64,000 nucleotides of DNA from assembly GCA_051294375.1 (NCBI GenBank), contig CM119266.1:5755053-5819052 (forward strand), given 5' to 3'. A program made the translations under genes and the position numbers. The stretch comes from Paraspadella gotoi (lineage: Eukaryota; Chaetognatha). The notes beneath the pieces are model-generated. The model was given only the letters and a program-made list of their open reading frames with translations. It did no database searches and was not told the origin of the DNA. Positions 12,186-24,232 of this stretch are shown here, piece after piece (position 1 is the first letter of the stretch; every line of letters begins with the position of its first letter).

Positions 12186-12518
12186 TGTTTCAATTGAATG
12201 AAAAGAAAAGAGAAGATAATTTTTAAAGTTTTTTTCAGAAAACAACGTAAAAGTACATTGTAAAACTAGCTAAATACGAATAAAAACAGTGAAAAACCCT
12301 TCGTAGAAAATAAATTGCTTAAATTAATTAGATTAACTATTTGATTTTAAAGGTGTTAGCTTGACCCTCATTTCTTGTACGACTTCCAGTCTTCCTAACC
12401 TAACAACGGATTATGCTATCAACAGCTTCTTTCACCTTTTGATTTTTAAGTTGCAATATTTTGAGTACAAGTATTCTTCGATTTCGTGATGACGTATTTT
12501 AAGTTTTAAACAGTAAGC

Positions 12519-13090
12519 CTTCAATGGGATATTGGCCATGGCCATTAGAGTGGAGCTCTCGGGAAACAAAAATATTTTGGTGAACAAACAATGATATTTT
12601 ATTTAGATTATTTGGGGAACAGTATCTTGAAATACAAAATATTTATAGTAATATCCTTAAGAAAAATAGAGAAAACAACGATTTATTGAAAACTGTTTTT
12701 CCAAATTCAAAAACGCAACGAAAAGAGAGATCAAACACAAGGAATATCCTTATAAAATAGTAAATTCTTAAATAAATTTTTGATTCCTATTCTTTATAAA
12801 AAGTTAGANNNNNNNNNNATTTTTCTTATAGATTCCTATTCTTTATAGAAAGTTAGATAAAAAATATAAAACATGTTATCATATGATGAAACGTTTTACT
12901 CATTTTTCCGTAAAATCCGAAACCGTTCTTAAAATTAAAAAATATATTATAAGGATATTACTATAAAAAAATTAATTTATGTCTTTTTATGATACTGTTA
13001 TGAAATTGTTCAATCGCTCAATCTTTTCATCACTCCACTCTAATGGCCTAAATGGCCTAAATGGCCTAAATGGCTATATTTTCCCGTAAT
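12519..13090. repeat. Fold-back (MITE-like) element with about 150-bp inverted ends
   Basis: 12,533-12,555 (GGCCATGGCCATTAGAGTGG) mirrors CCACTCTAATGGCC at 13,034-13,049, and TATAGTAATATCCTTA at 12,636 mirrors AAGGATATTACTATA at 12,953. The right end has a triplicated TGGCCTAAA unit. The centre holds a 10-N gap at 12,809-12,818 whose flanks duplicate each other. Confidence 0.55.
12778..12858. other. 10-N gap with duplicated flanks
   Basis: GATTCCTATTCTTTATA followed by AAGTTAGA occurs on both sides of the N run at 12,809-12,818. This suggests two contig ends that overlap but were not merged. Confidence 0.75.
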
Positions 13091-13635
13091 ATCTGTCCTC
13101 AGTTATAAACATTTTATTATTTCTCTTCGGCAGTCTAATTACTAATTTTCTCATTAAAAATACCTTGGTTGATAATTTTATACTCTAGACATTTTAACAA
13201 CTAAAAATGAAGATAAAAAGCTTTAATATTTTATTTTAATGCTTTTATGCAATCGAATGCAGTTGTGGCACGCATGGAGGATACAAATGGTAATAAAGAA
13301 AAGCAATCAAGTTGATATGCATATCCTCGTTGAGAAAAACAGTTAGCAAAATCATTCAGTTTTGTAATTTTTGCACCAAGACCCCAAGGGGATGGAATCG
13401 TGATTAATTTCTTAAGTTGCAGACGGAATTCATAAAACTAAACTAAAGTAAATTTTTTTAAAGAAAAAATGGGGCAAAATAAGGAAACCTAGAAAAGCCA
13501 ATGATAATAGCTCTAACTCTTTACCTGAAAGAAAACAATACGAAACAAAAATAATTCAATGCTGATCAAAAGAAAAGAAATTCTGTGACAGAAAGGGAAA
13601 ATAAAAGAAAGAGTGAGTGTGAGAGAGCGAGCGAC

Positions 13636-13637
<2 letters not shown>

Positions 13638-13667
<30 letters not shown>

Positions 13668-13668
13668 T
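13638..13668. repeat. (GA)n microsatellite
   Basis: Pure dinucleotide run in the Sowah-Irx upstream region. Confidence 0.9.
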
Positions 13669-14339
13669 CTGACCTGAAAAAAAATTGTGAATAACCGACT
13701 CAAAACTCGACAGAGGTCGTTGCAGATTCTCAAAAGAGTAGGGATGGGATTGGAGCAAATGGAAACGAATAGTAGGTATGGAGTCGACTGGGAAATTGAA
13801 TAACAGAAAAATGGAAAACACTTTTGTTCTTAAATATTTCTTAAGTTTGAGACCCCTTTGGCGTATCTGTATATGCCGTCAAATGCATAAAATTAAAAAC
13901 CTATTTAACCCAAAAGTATTTGACTAAACCGCGAAAATTGTTTTTAAAACAACAAGAATAGGATAAAGGAATGAAAAAATATCATGTAAATTAAAGTAAT
14001 TATCTAAACAGGTTTTGTGGAATAAATAGGGATCGGACTCCAGCTAAAAAATTAAATATGGATGAAATATTAGAATTTCTTAGTTGAGAGAGAAAGAATT
14101 TGTATAAAAAAGGGAGAGGCATATAAAAGTAAAAATATTGAATCAAATATAAATAAAGTAAAAGAAAAGTTCACCAGAATAATATTGCGATTAAAAATAA
14201 TGAAGTTATAATTTGAGTAAAATGAATGCGGCATTATTGTTAAAAGAAATACCAAAAAGAATAAAAAATGAACACAAAACCCATACTTTTTAAGTAAAGA
14301 AGTATTTGTAGTAACTTCTGACTTTTTAATAAACTTAAA

Positions 14340-14495
14340 CAATTACACACAATTTTTAAAAAAAACAAAATTACAGTAAACTTAATACTAAACTTATCGC
14401 AAAGGATGCTCTNNNNNNNNNNATTACACACAATTTTTTTAAAAAACAAAATTACAGTAAACTTAATACTAACCTTATCGCAAAGGATGCTCTGT
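14340..14495. other. 10-N gap flanked by about 70-bp direct copies
   Basis: The block from ATTACACACAATTTTT to CGCAAAGGATGCTCT lies just before and just after the N run at 14,413-14,422, with three or so differences. It is most likely an unmerged contig overlap rather than a biological duplication. Confidence 0.85.
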
Positions 14496-15089
14496 AATTT
14501 GGCTGAACAAGTGTAAATATAAAAGTTAGCTTATTCTCTTATTCAACGAAAAGGCGACGAATGAGAAAAAAAGAGTATTTTCTAAATGAAGGAAAATAAT
14601 GAAAAAAAAATCGTCTACAATTTTGCAAAAACTAAATCGAAGAAGAAAAAGAAAAAAAGGGATTGACTTCGTTTTATGGAGCGAAATGTCGGAAGTAATT
14701 GGTTGCGGAGAAAATTGCTGAGTAAAAGTGCGCCGACTTGAAAACGCCATCTATCTCCATTTGCCGTCTCACTCTCATTCTCTCTCTCTGTCTCACTCTC
14801 TCTCTCTCTCTCACTCCATTTGCGGAAAAAGGATTGTGAGAAGAAAATGGGTTCCCCCTCAGTCGCCCAATCTTTGTCGCCGCAAATTAAGCCAAAGATT
14901 TATTTTCGGGAGAATTTTGTTTTACAAGATTATGAAAATAATACTTGAGAGTTATGATGTTTAGTTTGTTGAACAATGATAGTAAATTAACACCATATAT
15001 ATTTTAAAAACATGAATTTCTCTAGAAGTCAAGCAACGTATTTGTATTGATTAAATTAAGCCCATATACTGTGAAAGTTACTATTTTCT

Positions 15090-15091
<2 letters not shown>

Positions 15092-15124
<33 letters not shown>
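15092..15124. repeat. (CT)n microsatellite
   Basis: Pure dinucleotide run. G-rich sequence with several G6-8 runs follows at 15,230-15,310. Confidence 0.9.
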
Positions 15125-15125
<1 letters not shown>

Positions 15126-15429
15126 CCATCCTCCATTTAGCGCGAGAGCCGTTCGTTCCCTCTCCCTCTCCCGGCGCTAAAACGAATTCAAAATTCAATT
15201 TTTCTTCTCTTAAGCGAAGAAAGTGAAAGAGGGGGGGAGGAGAGGGGGGGGGAGAAAAATATGGGGGGTGGGTGGGAGAATTGGAGGAGGGATACAGAGC
15301 TTGGTTGGGGGAATGGAAACAGTAATCGACTGTAGTGAGGAAGAGAAATGATACAAGAGAAATGATAGCAATGAAAGAAGTGAGTTAATCTATGTATGGC
15401 AAGAGTCAGTGGTACAAATACTTTTGAAA

Positions 15430-15662
15430 TTGGTCCTTTTATACAATTGAAACATTATACAATATTCATTACATCACTTAATTGATAGGGAAGCCCGGTA
15501 GACTTGGAGTTAATAAACTGGGAGAGAGTAATGGTTGAAAGCTTGATGGTATCCTGCTATGTTATTGTATTGTAAGATGGATGGAAGCCATTTCCCGTTT
15601 TAGGCGGTCCAAAGTCAGGGGCAAGATAGCTAATTTATCAAATTAATCAATAATATTACATT
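15430..15662 (+). repeat. Dispersed about 200-bp repeat family, copy B
   Basis: Opposite orientation to copy A. Contains TTGATAGGGAAGCC, a GGTTGAAAGCTTG block and GTCCAAAGTCAGGGGCAAGA, more diverged than the other copies. Confidence 0.75.
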
Positions 15663-16504
15663 GGTAAAGATAGAAAAAAAGAGGGAGAGAGAGAGGGCGT
15701 GAGAGATAGAAAGAAGAGAGAGTTAAGAAAAGTGAGATAGTGAGGGAGAAGAGAGGGTTGAGAGAAGTGAGACAGTGGGAGTGAGAAGAGAGAGTTAAGA
15801 GAAGTGAGATAGTGAGAAAAGAGAGTTGAATCTATGAAGCGAGATCTCTCTAGAGGGTGTTGGACCGAGAGACCCGGAAAAACGCGCTCATATTTAACCA
15901 TCGAGTCTGACAGGAATTTCAAATCCAGGAAAAAAAAGAAAGACTTGATATTTTCTTTTCTTCAAATTCGAAGCCTCGTTTTCGATTTGGCAAATTTGCG
16001 AAGATGGCGTTGGCTTGCGGGAAAGGATTTTACTGTAAATTTATAGTTTAAAGTATCTGCAGTCTTGAAAAATGTTGGAGGCGAATAATGAATTTTATGT
16101 GCAACTTGGTGCAACTATTGTGCAACCAATAATTCTTGATTTTTCGTCAATCACATGCGACTTCCTCGGATCTAAATCTATTTTCATTCATTTATTTAAG
16201 TAATGAAATTAGAAAAATTCAAATTGTTTTGTTAATGTTTTACTATGCTTTTAACAAAAAAAAATGTTATGAAAGAAAGAAAAAAAATCAAAACACTTAT
16301 TTTGTCTACATGTTATTTCAAAACTTTCAACAGTTAGAAAACGATGGTTTGCATTGTTTAACAGCTTGGCAACATAAAAACCTTAACATTACAGAAAGCT
16401 TGCGAAGGAGCTTGGCAATGTACAAGCAAGCGGACATTGGGTTTCTCTCCTCATTCGCGTTGGATCGAAAATTTGTTTCTCTCGATTGTAAAACCAGCGA
16501 CGTT

Positions 16505-16688
16505 TTTGTTATCCAACCTCCTCCTCTTCCTCTTCCTCCTTCCTCTTTCTCCTCCTTCTTCTCTCTTTTTCCTTCTTTTTCTCTCCCTCCTCCTTCTCTT
16601 CTTCCTCTCTCTTCCTCCTCCTCTCCTCCTCCTCCTCCCGTAGCCAGCGTGTCCCGAAACTCTGAAAACATCGAAACATACGTGTTCA

Positions 16689-16753
<65 letters not shown>

Positions 16754-16888
16754 TACAGAAAGAGGAAAGAGAGAAGGACAAAAAGGAAGAGAGATAGAGA
16801 GAGAGAGGAGAAAATGAAAAGGAAGAGAGTCGGCGGGAGGAGGAAGAGGAGGAGGAGGGAAGATCGAGTCATCGATGATGAGTCCCGT

Positions 16889-16945
<57 letters not shown>

Positions 16946-17130
16946 GAGGCGGAGAGTCGTGTATTCCGGCAAAAGATGTTCTGTTTTTCTACGGCGAGCG
17001 ATTGTCGGACATTTTCGCGTCGCGTTCGTCTCTCTCTCTCTCTGTCGCTCTCTCTTTCTCTTTCGTCTCTGTCTCTCTCTCTTCATCGCGTCGTCGTCGT
17101 CGTCATCATCGCGAAAGAGAGAGAGAGAGA
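16505..17130. repeat. Compound microsatellite field: CTCCTT, (GA)n, (GAC)n, (CT)n
   Basis: Successive simple repeats, including (GA) at about 16,693-16,736 and (ACG) at 16,888-16,945. Long open frames in all directions here are repeats of Ser-Leu, Arg-Glu, Thr or Arg and are not taken as genes. It lies about 0.7 kb upstream of the Irx start codon. Confidence 0.85.
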
Positions 17131-17772
17131 GAGAGATTCCTCTTTTACTCTTCGTCTTCGTCGTTCGAACGAAACGCGAATTTTTTTTTCTCTTCTCTTT
17201 TCAAAAAATCGCGAATTTGCAATTTTTTTTGCAAAAACAAATATTTTCGTCCGAAAAAATTTGGTGATATAATTGGGTGAAAAAATAAATAATAAACAAA
17301 AGCCACCCGATATATATATATATATATACAAAATAATTTAATTATTGCTAAAACCGTCGGGGAAAAAATAATTAATAAATTTCCTTTTTTTCGTCGAAAA
17401 TCCGAGTGAGAATTATTTAACAAATAAAATTTGCGTCAAAATAAATTCCCCCCAAGATAAATTAAACCTTCGTTTTCACAAAACAAAAACGACAACAACA
17501 ACGAAATTTGCTCCAACGCGATCGGACTTATCTTTTCCAAACGCCACACTTCCGCCAACCAAGTCGACCTTACCAATCTTCTAATCCACGGATGACTTAC
17601 CTCACTCACCCGCTGGAAAAAAAATATATCACGCGCTTTCCTTTCGATTTCCTTTCGATTTTCCATTAAAATTCCGTCTCGTGTAATCGATCGATGGTGA
17701 ATTTCCGTTGGCGATAAACGTCCTCAACTCGACCCATCAACTCCAGCGTCAACTACATCGCGAGATCACGCG

Positions 17773-17847
17773 ATGACGACCAGCTTCGGCACGGCGGCAG
17801 CGGCGGCGGCGGCGGCCGCGGGTTTCGGATTCGCCCTACCTTCGCAG
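17773..17847 (+). CDS. Irx: Irx exon 1 (start, poly-Ala)
   Basis: ATG followed by 24 codons reading [20 protein letters not shown] then ALPSQ, up to GTGTGG. Phase 0 fits exon 2. The alternative is that the preceding CCTTCGCAG is itself an acceptor and the true first exon lies upstream. Confidence 0.55.
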
Positions 17848-18402
17848 GTGTGGAAATATATGGGTAGAGTTGGTGGCGGGGTGGGGTTTTCGGAGTGGTG
17901 GGGTGAAAGGGTGAGGAACGGGTCAGGATGGGTCAGGACTCAGGATGGATCAACGTTTGGGCAAAAGGAAAGGCGTCTTGATATTTAATGGTTGGGGACG
18001 GGAAAACGGTTGTGAATAACTGAACCCATCATCGGCGCCCGAAAATGCGTGAAGAAAGATGGATGTGAGAGAAAGTCACTGTGATTCGTGGTGAGGGCGA
18101 GTGACTGAGTGGTGAGAGTCTCACGTGATTCTAAAAAAAAAGGACTTCCAGCTGAGCAGAGTCTTTTCTGTGAACGCGGGTCGAACGTTCGTCTCCAGCG
18201 TGAGACGTTTAATCGAGCGTGAAACGAATTAAAAACGAGATTCGAATCATCTGTGATTCTGCCCGTTTTATCTGTGTTCTTTTTTGTGATATTCTGGGAT
18301 TGCAATGTGGGGATCAGGATATAAAAATTTCAGTGATAAAGACAAAAACTGCAAATCAAAATAAGTCAATTTTCATCGACGATTGCTTTTTTTTAAATTT
18401 TT

Positions 18403-18481
<79 letters not shown>

Positions 18482-18498
18482 TTTTTTTATTTATTTTT

Positions 18499-18537
<39 letters not shown>

Positions 18538-19056
18538 TTTCCATTGTCATTGAGACAGTAAAAACCCACCTTGGCTTTCCCGCTTCGAAAATCCAAATCC
18601 AAAGAATAAATATTTTTTATTGTATAAAATATGTTATTAAAAACAAATTAAACTAAAAGGGAAAGAAAGAATAAGGTTTTTATTTGAATAATTTTATTCT
18701 TTTCTGTTGTCAAGATAACTTTTGGTCGGACCATCGAAAATAAATTTCTTATCTTTTTCGGCGAAAAATCAAAACGATTTTTTTTCATTAAAAATTCTCT
18801 CTCTCTCTCTCCTTCTCCACTTTCTTTCTTCTCTCTCTCTCTCTCTCTAGCCTTTTTGATTTCGTCAAACAGCCGTCTTCTTTTTGAGATCTTATAAAAA
18901 AAATTGATATAAAAAATTTCCTTTCAACATCTCCGAAATCGTGTAAGATTTAAGTTAAGTTAAATTCTTAATAATGTATAATTATAAAAAAACTGTAATA
19001 AACGACTCATTGCTGGTCGAATGTTATTATAAAATATCTTGGTCTGTTATATGTAT

Positions 19057-19094
<38 letters not shown>

Positions 19095-19225
19095 GCTTTC
19101 ATCGTCTCGCTCTCCATTTCTCTCTCTCTCTCTCCCCCGTGCGTGAAGTTGAGTTTTTCTTTTCCGTCGCCGCTCTGCCGAGTTTTTCCCCGGAGGTGTT
19201 GACTGTTGATGCTTCAATTCGGGGC

Positions 19226-19266
<41 letters not shown>

Positions 19267-21252
19267 CTCCCTCTTATGCCCTTTTTTCCAAACGCACAAT
19301 TCCTTCAAACCCCAATCCACGTTTTATACATCACCATCCTTGTTCACTCCATCATCCGCTACAACATCAAATCTCCGCGAAATTAAAACGAATCTTTTTC
19401 CTTTATTCTTTTAAAACATTTTGTCTCGCTCTCACGATGTACCTTTCACTCCACTCTTAAATTCCACTCTCGTTCAACTCCGTGTTATAATTGACTGTCA
19501 TCATTTGTCATCATTGTCTTTCTCATTGTCACTGTCGATGTCATCATCGTCTGAGTCATCGTTTTCTCTTTCATCTTCATCATCGTCCTATCTTACCTAT
19601 GATATTCCACCCCCGTAACCCCTATCCACTCTATCCAACCCCTAACCACCCACTCATAACCTCACCTCCCCACATTTCGACCACCTTCCTATCCCTACCC
19701 CCACCCCCCCCTTTCCTTCCCCTTTCGCCTGGAGATGAGATTTCCAGTTTTGTTTATCGAACCCACGTCGTTGTCGTCGTTGTCGTCGTCGTCGTCTTCA
19801 TCGTCGTCGTCGTCGTCGGCATCTTTTGGTTTTTCGTTTTTGTTACTTTATTTTGTCGTCGAAATTTTTTAACACGAGAAAAAACTTTTCGACGCTCGTT
19901 AACATTTCCGGGTTAATAATTAATGGGAAAACGAATCGTTAATGAGGTTGTCGTTAATCGTTAATCGTTAATCGTTAATGACGTTGTCGTTAATTTGGAT
20001 GTATACTTGGCGCGTTATAACGTTCCGTTGGCCATGTACGTGTATGCATTATTCATGTAATGAAATGCCCTGGCCGCTTGGCATTTTTTTGGGGGCTCAG
20101 CTGCGGTATTTTGGTAATTTGTGTGTATGATTACATGTAATTAAATGTCTTTTCGATATATGGTAATCATGCTTCTGAGGTATCTTGTATGCTTTACAGT
20201 ATTCAGTGTATTTACAGCATCGGCGGATTTGTACGAATGGTTATTTTTAATTTCTATAACTAATCGAGTCTGAGATTAGTAATGAAAAGTTTTATTTTTT
20301 ATAAAGTTACGGAATAGCAACAACGGAAAAAAAAGGACAAAGAAATCGATTTTATTTTACTTAAAATTTGAAATAAATAAAACAATAAATAAAAAATAAT
20401 TAAAATTTGTGGTTAAACTATAATCTTCCCCATTAACCGTCGGAGGGTAGATGACGTCCGGCTGGATTTCTTAGCGAGTTTAAAGAGATCAACATTTTCA
20501 CACTCACGAAATAGTTAAAGTTAAATAAAAGGGAAACCTCTTTAGGACAAAAAAAAGATAAATAAAATAGAAAAAAGAAAAAAAACTAACGCGATAATTA
20601 ACGGATTTATTTATTCGGATAATTTAAAACATTTCGAGAACTAATTACGTTTTTGTTCGTTAACGCGACGAGGGGACGAAGGAGGGGGCTGGGGGGGAGG
20701 TGAAAAGGGACGGGACTAAAACTTTTAAATTTTGAAAAATGATATATTCAACATCACTTACTGAGGCTAATTGATTTATTTTCTACTCTTCTCTCTCTTC
20801 TCTCTCTCTCTCTCTTCTTCTCTCTCTCTCTCTCTCTCTCTATCGTTCTAAAAAAGGGCGTATTTCTTCCCCCTTCTTTTCACTCGGGTCACCGACAAAA
20901 ATGAAAAGGGATATATTTTTATTTAAAAAAAAAATTGATTCTAATTTGAATCTCATTAAAACTAATTTTTTTTTCTCATCTGGAAGCGCGAAAATATTTC
21001 GAAGCCCCAGGGGAGACTAGTTAACTATACATATTATTAATGTATATACTATATATAATATTTATACGAATCTAGTATTTGTCAAAGGCTGGAAGGAACG
21101 TTTAGTTTAAGGTCGTAATTTGGTTTGAAAGGAAACGAGAGAAAATTTTTTAACTAATTATTGTTTGATTCGCTATTAATTACGACATCGCGAGCAATTT
21201 GTTATAATTAGGTTTTAAAAAAAAAACAAATTTGGATTGAACTGACGGGAAT

Positions 21253-21310
<58 letters not shown>

Positions 21311-22349
21311 GTTCAAACGAATTTATTGTATCGATTAATTTCGAAAAGACGATTAATACAAATTTACTTTGACAATGTCTCTCTCTTTCTCTCTTTACGA
21401 GTATTAATTTGTGAGTCGCGATTTGTATCCTGACCTTTTTCCCATTTTTCATCTTCTCCTCACCTCATCCTTTGACACCTTCCCTTCCTTACCTTCAGAT
21501 TCTCTTACCAACGGCGCCGCCAGTCTCGATAGCGCCGCCACCGGCACCGCCGGCGTCCTCGTTGACGCCGCCACAAACCGGAAGTCCGCCCCACGCGTCA
21601 TCGTCGACGCCGTCGTCGTCCGCTGCGCTGAGCAAAGGATCCTGCTGCGATCAGACGGACTGCGCATGCGCGCCGCCGCCGTCTTCGGCCGCAGCATCGC
21701 AGCAGACGCAGCAGCTTCCGGTGAGTAGATGTTTTTTGTTTTTGTAAATCGCTTTAAAATATTCCGAAGTGCATATATTGCTACTTCACTCTAATTAAAT
21801 GCTCACACAATACATCTTAACGATAACAAACCAAATACTCAAATCGACCAATCAAATTGCTTTCCCTTTTCAGTTTCCACCAATGGCCGCCAGCGACGCC
21901 ACGCGTCTTCTCGCTTCCGCGGCCGCCGCTTACCCGGCCCCCCTAACCCCGACGGCCCTCTCCTCCATCTACGGGGCCTACGCGCCCCCGGAGGCCTACG
22001 CGGCTGCCATGCACCAGTCAGCCTTCTACCCGACCATGGTAAGTTCTTTTTGAAAGGGAACTTATCTTTTTGGATTTTGTCAATGGGATGGCGTTTAAGT
22101 TTTTTAGATTGACCAATCAGCAAAGCTTGCGTTACTTGCTCTTAACTATGTGAATTAATAATTAAATGTACGAACGTATTTAAACTTATACTAAATAGTT
22201 AGAAATAATCTTATCTTATCCTTTTTCTTTTTCTTCATTTTTTTCTCATTTGGATTTTCAAGGCAGTAAATTATTCTTTCAACTTCCTTCCTTTCACTCA
22301 CCTCCTCTGCCTTCCATTACTTTCCTTCATCATTTGATTTAGATAACTT

Positions 22350-22429
<80 letters not shown>

Positions 22430-24198
22430 ACGTTGGGATGTAGTCGCTTACCTCTTAACTTATCTCTCGCTCAAACTTCTGCGGAATTAAAACCTCGAGA
22501 CGAAGTTTAGATTTCGGGAGGGAGGAAAGAATATCCGATATCAGAGAGGGAGAGAGGAGAGAGGAGAGCGGGAGGAAAGAAAAGTAGAGCAGAGGAAGGA
22601 AGGGAAGAGGAGAGGGAGGAAATGAGAAGGAGGAAAGGAGAGGAAAGGATATGAAGTTGTAGAGAGAGGAAGAAGAAGAGAGAAAAGAAATGGAGAGAGG
22701 GAGGAAAGAGGGAAGAGATTGGAGAAGGGAAAGGGAGGAGGGAGGAAAGAAAAGTTGAGGAAAGGAAGGAGAAAACGATAAAGGATAAAAAAAAAGAGGA
22801 AAGAGATAAAGGAGAACATTTTGGAGTCAGGAGATCTTTGGAGGAAAGAGAAATGGGAGAGTGACATGAAAGGATGGAAGATATACAGAGAGGGAGAGGG
22901 AGACAGAGTGAAACGAAGAAAAAGAGAGAAAGGGAGTGAGTGGGAGAGGGAGACAGAGTGTAAAGGAAGAGAAAGAGAGACAGGAAGACAGAGCGAAAGG
23001 AAGAGAAAGGTAAAGAAAGAGATTAAAAAAGAAAAGAGGTAAATTATCTCCGGAAAAGAGATATGGCAATAAAGAGAAGAGGGAGAGGGAGACAGAGTAA
23101 AAAAAGGAAAGGAATAGAGAGCGGAAGGTAGAGAGAAAGGGAGAGAGAGACAGAGAGGGAGGAAGAGAGAGAGAGAGAGATTGGTTTTCTCCGACGAATT
23201 GATTGATTAGCGGACCTGGCTTTCCCTTTTCTCCATTTTCCAAATATTAGTCCATTAAACAAAAGGGCCGAAGTCTCATGAACGGCAGGAGGAGANNNNN
23301 NNNNNNNNNNNNNNNNNNNNNNNNNNNNNNNNNNNNNNNNNNNNNNNNNNNNNNNNNNNNNNNNNNNNNNNNNNNNNNNNNNNNNNNNNNNNNNNNNNNN
23401 NNNNNNNNNNNNNNNNNNNNNNNNNNNNNNNNNNNNNNNNNNNNNNNNNNNNNNNNNNNNNNNNNNNNNNNNNNNNNNNNNNNNNNNNNNNNNNNNNNNN
23501 NNNNNNNNNNNNNNNNNNNNNNNGAGAGAGAGAGAGCGTCACGCTACATGAAACTTCATCCTTTCGGCTTTAATTGGCCGAAGACCCTGACTTTTCTCTT
23601 CTCATAGTCATAGTATTTTTTTAACTGTTTTTTTTCTCAAAGTCCTTACCTTTTACACTTACCCTCTTTCCAGAACCCCGCCTACGACCTGAAGGAAGGG
23701 TTCGCTCCCGGACTCCCGCCCACCCCGATGGCTCCTTACCCCTACGATCCGATGGGAGTCTATCCTTACGCCGGGTAAGTGTCTCTCATCCCTGATTGGC
23801 TGCGCTTTTTTGATCGTCTGTTTTGATTGGTCGAAAAAAGCCGAGATCGCGTGCGCTGATTGGCTGACGAGAGAAGATGAGATATTTGCTCATTAAGGCG
23901 ACGAAGAAAAATTGTTAAATTACCGAGATAATTTTCTTGTTCAAGGAAAGTGTAAGGTTTAACGAAGCCAGTAATTTTGGATGAAATATAGATTGCTTAT
24001 TTATTAAATGAAAGGAAAATTTTTATATCTGTTGCACCAATTTCATATTAAGTTTAAAATTTTTAAATTTTAATTGCAAAATAAAATTATCTGCCTTTTT
24101 TTTTTAAACATGTGATTTCAAAAAAATATTCTCTCTCTCTCTCTGTCTCTCTCTCNNNNNNNNNNNNNNNNNNNNNNNNNGGAGAGAGGGAGAGAGAG

Positions 24199-24232
<34 letters not shown>

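Larger units (their letters stand above)
11591..17772. promoter_or_regulatory. Shared upstream region of divergent Sowah and Irx
   Basis: About 6.2 kb between the two start codons, so both promoters should lie here. It is AT-rich and holds a dispersed repeat copy (11,945-12,185), a fold-back element (12,519-13,090), two 10-N gaps, another dispersed repeat copy (15,430-15,662), CT-rich tracts and triplet repeats. No TATA box or initiator can be assigned with confidence. The regulatory role is inferred from gene order. Confidence 0.5.
17848..21498. other. Irx: Irx intron 1
   Basis: Holds the (ATTT)n tract, several (CT)n/(GA)n tracts, a (GTC)n run at about 19,766-19,820, a heptamer array rich in TTAAT, and a microsatellite-free block at 20,000-20,230. 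No convincing exon. Confidence 0.7.

Noticed and set aside
16136-17272. Long open frames through GA, CT and GAC repeats
   Set aside because: Translations are Ser-Leu, Arg-Glu, Thr or Arg runs in every frame, with no splice context or conserved motif.
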